8,291 bases of DNA from Microbacteriaceae bacterium. GTDB lineage: Bacteria; Actinomycetota; Actinomycetes; Actinomycetales; Microbacteriaceae. This document shows, piece after piece, positions 5,735 through 8,291 of the stretch; position 1 is the stretch's first letter; every line of letters begins with the position of its first letter. The translations under genes were made by a program, and so were the position numbers. The notes under the pieces are model-generated. The model was given only the letters and a program-made list of their open reading frames with translations, did no database searches and had not been told where the DNA came from. The stretch is taken from assembly GCA_030725885.1 (NCBI GenBank), contig JANRET010000037.1, positions 1 through 8,291 of the forward strand, given 5' to 3'.

Positions 5735-7926
5735 CTCATTCGAAAAGCCGAGAGCCGAGCCGAGTTGGCCACGACGAAAACAGACGAGAGTGCCATCGCG
5801 ATGCCGGCAATCGCGGGACCCATGACCCCCGCCAGCGCGATGGGAATTGCCAGCGCGTTATAACCAAACGCCCACACCAGATTTCCGCGGATGGTCCCGA
5901 GAGTCGCGCGTGACAAGCGAATCGCATCCGACACACGGCGCAGGTCACGCGACACGATGACAATGTCACTCGATTCAATGGCGACGTCAGTTCCGTGCCC
6001 CATGGCGATACCGAGGTCCGCCTGCGCGAGTGCCGCCGCATCGTTGATGCCGTCGCCGACCATCGCGACGACGTCACCGGTTGATTGGAGTTTTGTGATG
6101 AGTTCGCGTTTCTCCGACGGTGAGAGCGGCGCATGTACCTCGGTGATTCCCACTTCTCTGGCAACGAGTTCGGCAACCGCTCGCGAATCGCCCGACGCCC
6201 CGGCAAGTGCACGTGCGAACAGTTGCGCCCGAATCGCCTCAATCGCGCTCGGTTTCACCACGTCACTGACGGCGATAATCCCCACCACCCGGTCTTCGTG
6301 GGCGACGGCCACAAGAGAGCGCCCCGCTGCGGTCCACGCCGACGCGAAATCGGCGAGCGTCGACGGAATCTGCGTGCCGCTCTCGACAAACCAGTCGAGC
6401 GACCCGGCTCGAACGCGCTGCGAACCGAGCATTCCGGTGACGCCTCGGCCCGGCTCGACGATGACGTCGCTCGCTGTTTCCGCCATCAACCCGCGGGTGG
6501 TCGCCTCCGCCACGACCGCACGAGCGAGCGGGTGATCTGTTCCCATTTCCACACGAGCGGCGCTGGCCACCACCGTGTCCGGCGAGACCCCGTCGGCCGC
6601 GACGTCAACGACGGTCGGGTGTCCACTTGTCAGCGTTCCCGTCTTGTCCAGAATGATGGTCGTCACGCGCCGCGTGCTCTCGAGAACATCGGTTCCGCGG
6701 ATGATGATTCCGCTGCGTGCGCCACGGCCGGTTCCGACCAGCAACGCCATCGGAGTGGCGAGGCCCAATGCACACGGGCAAGCGATGACCAGGGTGGTGA
6801 CGGCAACGGAAATCGAACGGGTGAGGTCCAGAGTCGCGACGAACCACAGAATTCCTCCGCTCACCGCGAGGGCGATGACAAGAGGGACGAACACCCGGGA
6901 AATCCGGTCGACCAGCTTTTGAACGGGGGCTTTACCGGCTTGTGCTTCTTCGACCATTCGGGTGAGTCGCGCCAGTTCCGTCGCCGCACCGACCGCGGTC
7001 GCACGAATGACGAGTCGCCCGCCCGCATTAATCGTTCCCCCAATGAGTTTCGAACCCGGTCCTACGGGCACGGGGATGCTTTCCCCGGTGACGGCGCTGG
7101 AATCAATAGCCGAGGTGCCGTCGACGACCGTGCCGTCCGTCGGCACAATTCCACCCGGCAGAACGACAACGTGGTCACCGGTCTGGACAGCACCCGCAGG
7201 GACAGATACCTCGCGTCCGTCAACGAGCAGCGCCGCGCTCTTGGCGGCGGTGTTGAGGAGTGCCGTGAGCGATCGTTTGGCCGCCCGCTTGGAGCGTGTT
7301 TCGAGCAGTCGCCCGAGCAACACGAACGCGGTGACGACCGCCGCCGACTCAAAGTACAGCGCGTGAGGGGCGTAACCGAAAAGCGGCATTTCCATGCGCA
7401 TGCCGATTACCCCCGCCATCGTGAAAAACAGCGCGTACATCGACCACAGGTAGGCGACCGTGACACCGAGTGACACGAGCGTGTCCATCGTTGTCGCGCC
7501 GTGTCGGGCGTTACGAATCGTGGCGCGATGAAACGGCCACGCAGCCCAGGTCACAACCGGGGTGGTGAGGGCGGCCGCGAGCCACTGGAAACCGTCGAAC
7601 TGTAGCGCGGGGAACATTGACACGAGAAGGACGGGAACCGCCAGAACAAGGGACACGACGACCCGAGCCGTCAGCACGGGATCGACGGGGGGTTCCGTCT
7701 CACGCTCGTTACGATCGATGACACGAGCACCATAGCCGACCTTGGTGATGGCCGCAATGAGCTCCGTGGCATCGGTCACACCGTCGATGTCGATCGCGGC
7801 GCGCTCCGTCGCAAAATTGACAGTCGCTGTGACGCCGGGAACAGTAGCGAGTGCGCCTTCAATCCGGCCGGCACACGTTGCGCACGTCATGCCCTCGAGG
7901 GCGAGGTCGACGTGAGTCGAAGACAT
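5731..7926 (-). CDS. copA: Cu(I)-exporting P1B-type ATPase (CopA-like)
   Basis: A 731-residue membrane ATPase that pumps Cu(I) out of the cytosol. One N-terminal HMA domain (about 5-70) has GMTCATC with C15 and C18. About eight membrane segments follow; segment six carries the CPC metal-binding motif (383-385). The actuator domain has TGES (280-283), the phosphorylation site is DKTGT (D427), the nucleotide-binding domain has HP (465-466), and the hinge is GDGIND (624-629). Copper rather than zinc/cadmium specificity is supported by YN (689-690) and MALSS (711-715), the P1B-1 signature in the last two segments. One oddity: the usual TGDN-type loop reads SGDS (578-581), preceded by an unusual ARALAGA instead of a beta-strand-like stretch; the frame stays open throughout. 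The ATG overlaps the copZ stop by one base (TAATG) with no Shine-Dalgarno of its own, implying translational coupling. Confidence 0.95.
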   Translation of the reverse strand: MSSTHVDLALEGMTCATCAGRIEGALATVPGVTATVNFATERAAIDIDGVTDATELIAAITKVGYGARVIDRNERETEPPVDPVLTARVVVSLVLAVPVLLVSMFPALQFDGFQWLAAALTTPVVTWAAWPFHRATIRNARHGATTMDTLVSLGVTVAYLWSMYALFFTMAGVIGMRMEMPLFGYAPHALYFESAAVVTAFVLLGRLLETRSKRAAKRSLTALLNTAAKSAALLVDGREVSVPAGAVQTGDHVVVLPGGIVPTDGTVVDGTSAIDSSAVTGESIPVPVGPGSKLIGGTINAGGRLVIRATAVGAATELARLTRMVEEAQAGKAPVQKLVDRISRVFVPLVIALAVSGGILWFVATLDLTRSISVAVTTLVIACPCALGLATPMALLVGTGRGARSGIIIRGTDVLESTRRVTTIILDKTGTLTSGHPTVVDVAADGVSPDTVVASAARVEMGTDHPLARAVVAEATTRGLMAETASDVIVEPGRGVTGMLGSQRVRAGSLDWFVESGTQIPSTLADFASAWTAAGRSLVAVAHEDRVVGIIAVSDVVKPSAIEAIRAQLFARALAGASGDSRAVAELVAREVGITEVHAPLSPSEKRELITKLQSTGDVVAMVGDGINDAAALAQADLGIAMGHGTDVAIESSDIVIVSRDLRRVSDAIRLSRATLGTIRGNLVWAFGYNALAIPIALAGVMGPAIAGIAMALSSVFVVANSARLSAFRMS

Positions 7927-8141
7927 TAGTGGACGAGTTCGTAGCCGGCATCGACAATCGCGGCGTCCAGCGAGTCGGTGTCCACCGGATTGTCGCTCTC
8001 AACGTGGAGCGTTGACTCGCCGTTCGCGACGAGATCGATGGAAACCCCCGTCACGCCGGGAACAAGTGCCACCGCCCGGGACACCGTCATCACACAGTGG
8101 TTGCAGGTCAAGCCCGTGACCCCGAAATCTGTTGTGCTCAT
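7926..8141 (-). CDS. copZ: Heavy-metal-associated domain protein, copper chaperone (CopZ-like)
   Basis: A 71-residue protein made of a single ferredoxin-like HMA domain. The metal site is GLTCNHC with C13 and C16; the residue before TC is leucine where most copper chaperones have methionine (MxCxxC). Family-typical PGVTGVSIDL follows (28-37), and the C-terminal GYEL matches the end of the fold. CopZ proteins carry Cu(I) in the cytosol and hand it to CopA or to a repressor. The ATG has AAAGGA 7 nt upstream. The gene directly precedes copA with a 1-nt overlap, so the two form one unit. A perfect palindrome (GGAATATTCC) overlaps the Shine-Dalgarno. No regulator gene (CsoR, CueR or CopY type) is visible in the window. 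Confidence 0.9.
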   Translation of the reverse strand: MSTTDFGVTGLTCNHCVMTVSRAVALVPGVTGVSIDLVANGESTLHVESDNPVDTDSLDAAIVDAGYELVH

Positions 8142-8202
8142 GGAATATTCCTTTCCCGACTATTACCAACGTACTGCTGTTCGAAATATTCCGAGAGAAC
8201 AG
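8142..8202 (-). promoter_or_regulatory. copZA upstream region with candidate operator palindromes
   Basis: This short region lies between tRNA-Leu and copZ. It holds GGAATATTCC, a perfect 10-bp palindrome, at 8142-8151, and a near copy, GAAATATTCC, at 8183-8192. Their centres are 41 bp apart, close to four helical turns. CTGTTC (8177-8182) and GAACAG (8197-8202) form a 6-bp inverted repeat around 14 bp. Possible -10 boxes on the minus strand are TACGTT (8168-8173) and TAATAG (8160-8165), neither with a good -35. The GC-rich CsoR-type and the TACAnnTGTA CopY-type operators are not seen. The binding protein, if any, is unknown. Confidence 0.35.
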
Positions 8203-8214
8203 GAAAAAATCCTG
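8200..8214 (-). terminator. Possible tRNA 3'-end/terminator element (short hairpin with T-run)
   Basis: Immediately after the tRNA CCA end, the minus strand reads GGATTTTTTCC. CAGGA-TTTTT-TCCTG can form a 5-bp stem whose left arm uses the last two bases of CCA. The T-run sits in the loop, not after the stem, so this is not a standard intrinsic terminator. The run of six T directly behind the stable T-arm and acceptor stem could still help end or process the tRNA transcript. Confidence 0.25.
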
Positions 8215-8291
8215 GTGCGCAAGAGGGGACTTGAACCCCTACGCCCTTGCGGGCACTGGCACCTGAAGCCAGCGCGTCTGCCATTCCGCCA
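8213..8291 (-). tRNA. tRNA-Leu (anticodon CAG), 5' acceptor strand outside window
   Basis: Read on the minus strand, the sequence shows the D-arm region (GGCGGAATGGCAGAC), then the anticodon stem CTGGC/GCCAG around the loop TTCAGGT (8261-8267), with anticodon CAG at 8263-8265. A long variable arm with stem GCCC/GGGC follows, typical of type II tRNAs such as leucine. The T-arm is AGGGG-TTCAAGT-CCCCT. The 3' acceptor strand is CTTGCGC plus discriminator A, and CCA is encoded (8213-8215). The visible part begins at tRNA position 8, so only the 7-nt 5' acceptor strand (predicted GCGCAAG) is missing. It decodes CUG. It is on the same strand as copZA, about 70 bp upstream of copZ. Confidence 0.95.

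Noticed and set aside
5746..5764. AGCCGAG-like tandem motif at the copA 3' end
   Set aside because: It is explained by codons for the Ser-Ala-Arg-Leu-Ser-Ala end of CopA and is far too short to be a meaningful repeat.
6133..7473. 446-codon open frame on the plus strand, antisense to copA
   Set aside because: Very rich in Arg, Asp, Gly and His with no domain pattern, and fully opposite the conserved copA core (CPC, DKTGT, HP motifs).
1..8291. Search for mobile elements, CRISPR arrays, toxin-antitoxin pairs, restriction or other defence systems
   Set aside because: No transposase, integrase, repeat-spacer pattern, target-site duplication or defence domain is present; all confident genes are core or common chromosomal functions.

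Overview
The window (8291 bp, moderately GC-rich) looks like an ordinary chromosomal segment of an actinobacterium. The best indicator is a NucS/EndoMS mismatch endonuclease of the actinobacterial type. A glycine-rich YtxH-like membrane-anchored small protein and an actinobacterial-style KtrA/KtrB pair agree with this. Placement in or near Microbacteriaceae is only a guess from overall protein style and GC.

Layout from left to right: (1) 1-247, minus strand, start of a small YtxH-like protein cut off by the window edge, with a very strong Shine-Dalgarno and a plausible promoter. (2) 349-4358, minus strand, a three-gene run transcribed ktrB, then ktrA, then pepO: a K+ channel-like transporter, its cytosolic RCK gating subunit, and a signal-less M13 zinc metallopeptidase. 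(3) 4359-4388, a 30-bp divergent intergenic gap that appears to hold two face-to-face promoters, each placing a GTG start exactly 6 nt after a TAnnnT box, which suggests leaderless mRNAs in both directions. (4) 4389-5734, plus strand, nucS followed by a 1-nt-overlapping HAD phosphatase. (5) 5731-8141, minus strand, copZ-copA, a copper chaperone plus Cu(I)-exporting P-type ATPase joined by a 1-nt overlap. (6) 8213-8291, minus strand, tRNA-Leu(CAG), missing only the 5' acceptor strand.

Functionally there are three independent units: potassium uptake with a peptidase passenger, replication-fidelity repair with a house-cleaning-type phosphatase, and copper detoxification. Packing is very tight: start/stop overlaps join ktrB-ktrA, nucS-HAD and copZ-copA, and the convergent HAD and copA genes share a TTAA palindrome as both stop codons. 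No gap without a gene exceeds about 100 bp.

I found no mobile element, CRISPR array, phage or defence locus, and no convincing new system. The points most worth following are the mirrored leaderless promoter pair between ktrB and nucS, the palindromes in front of copZA, and the gene-start question in ktrA.
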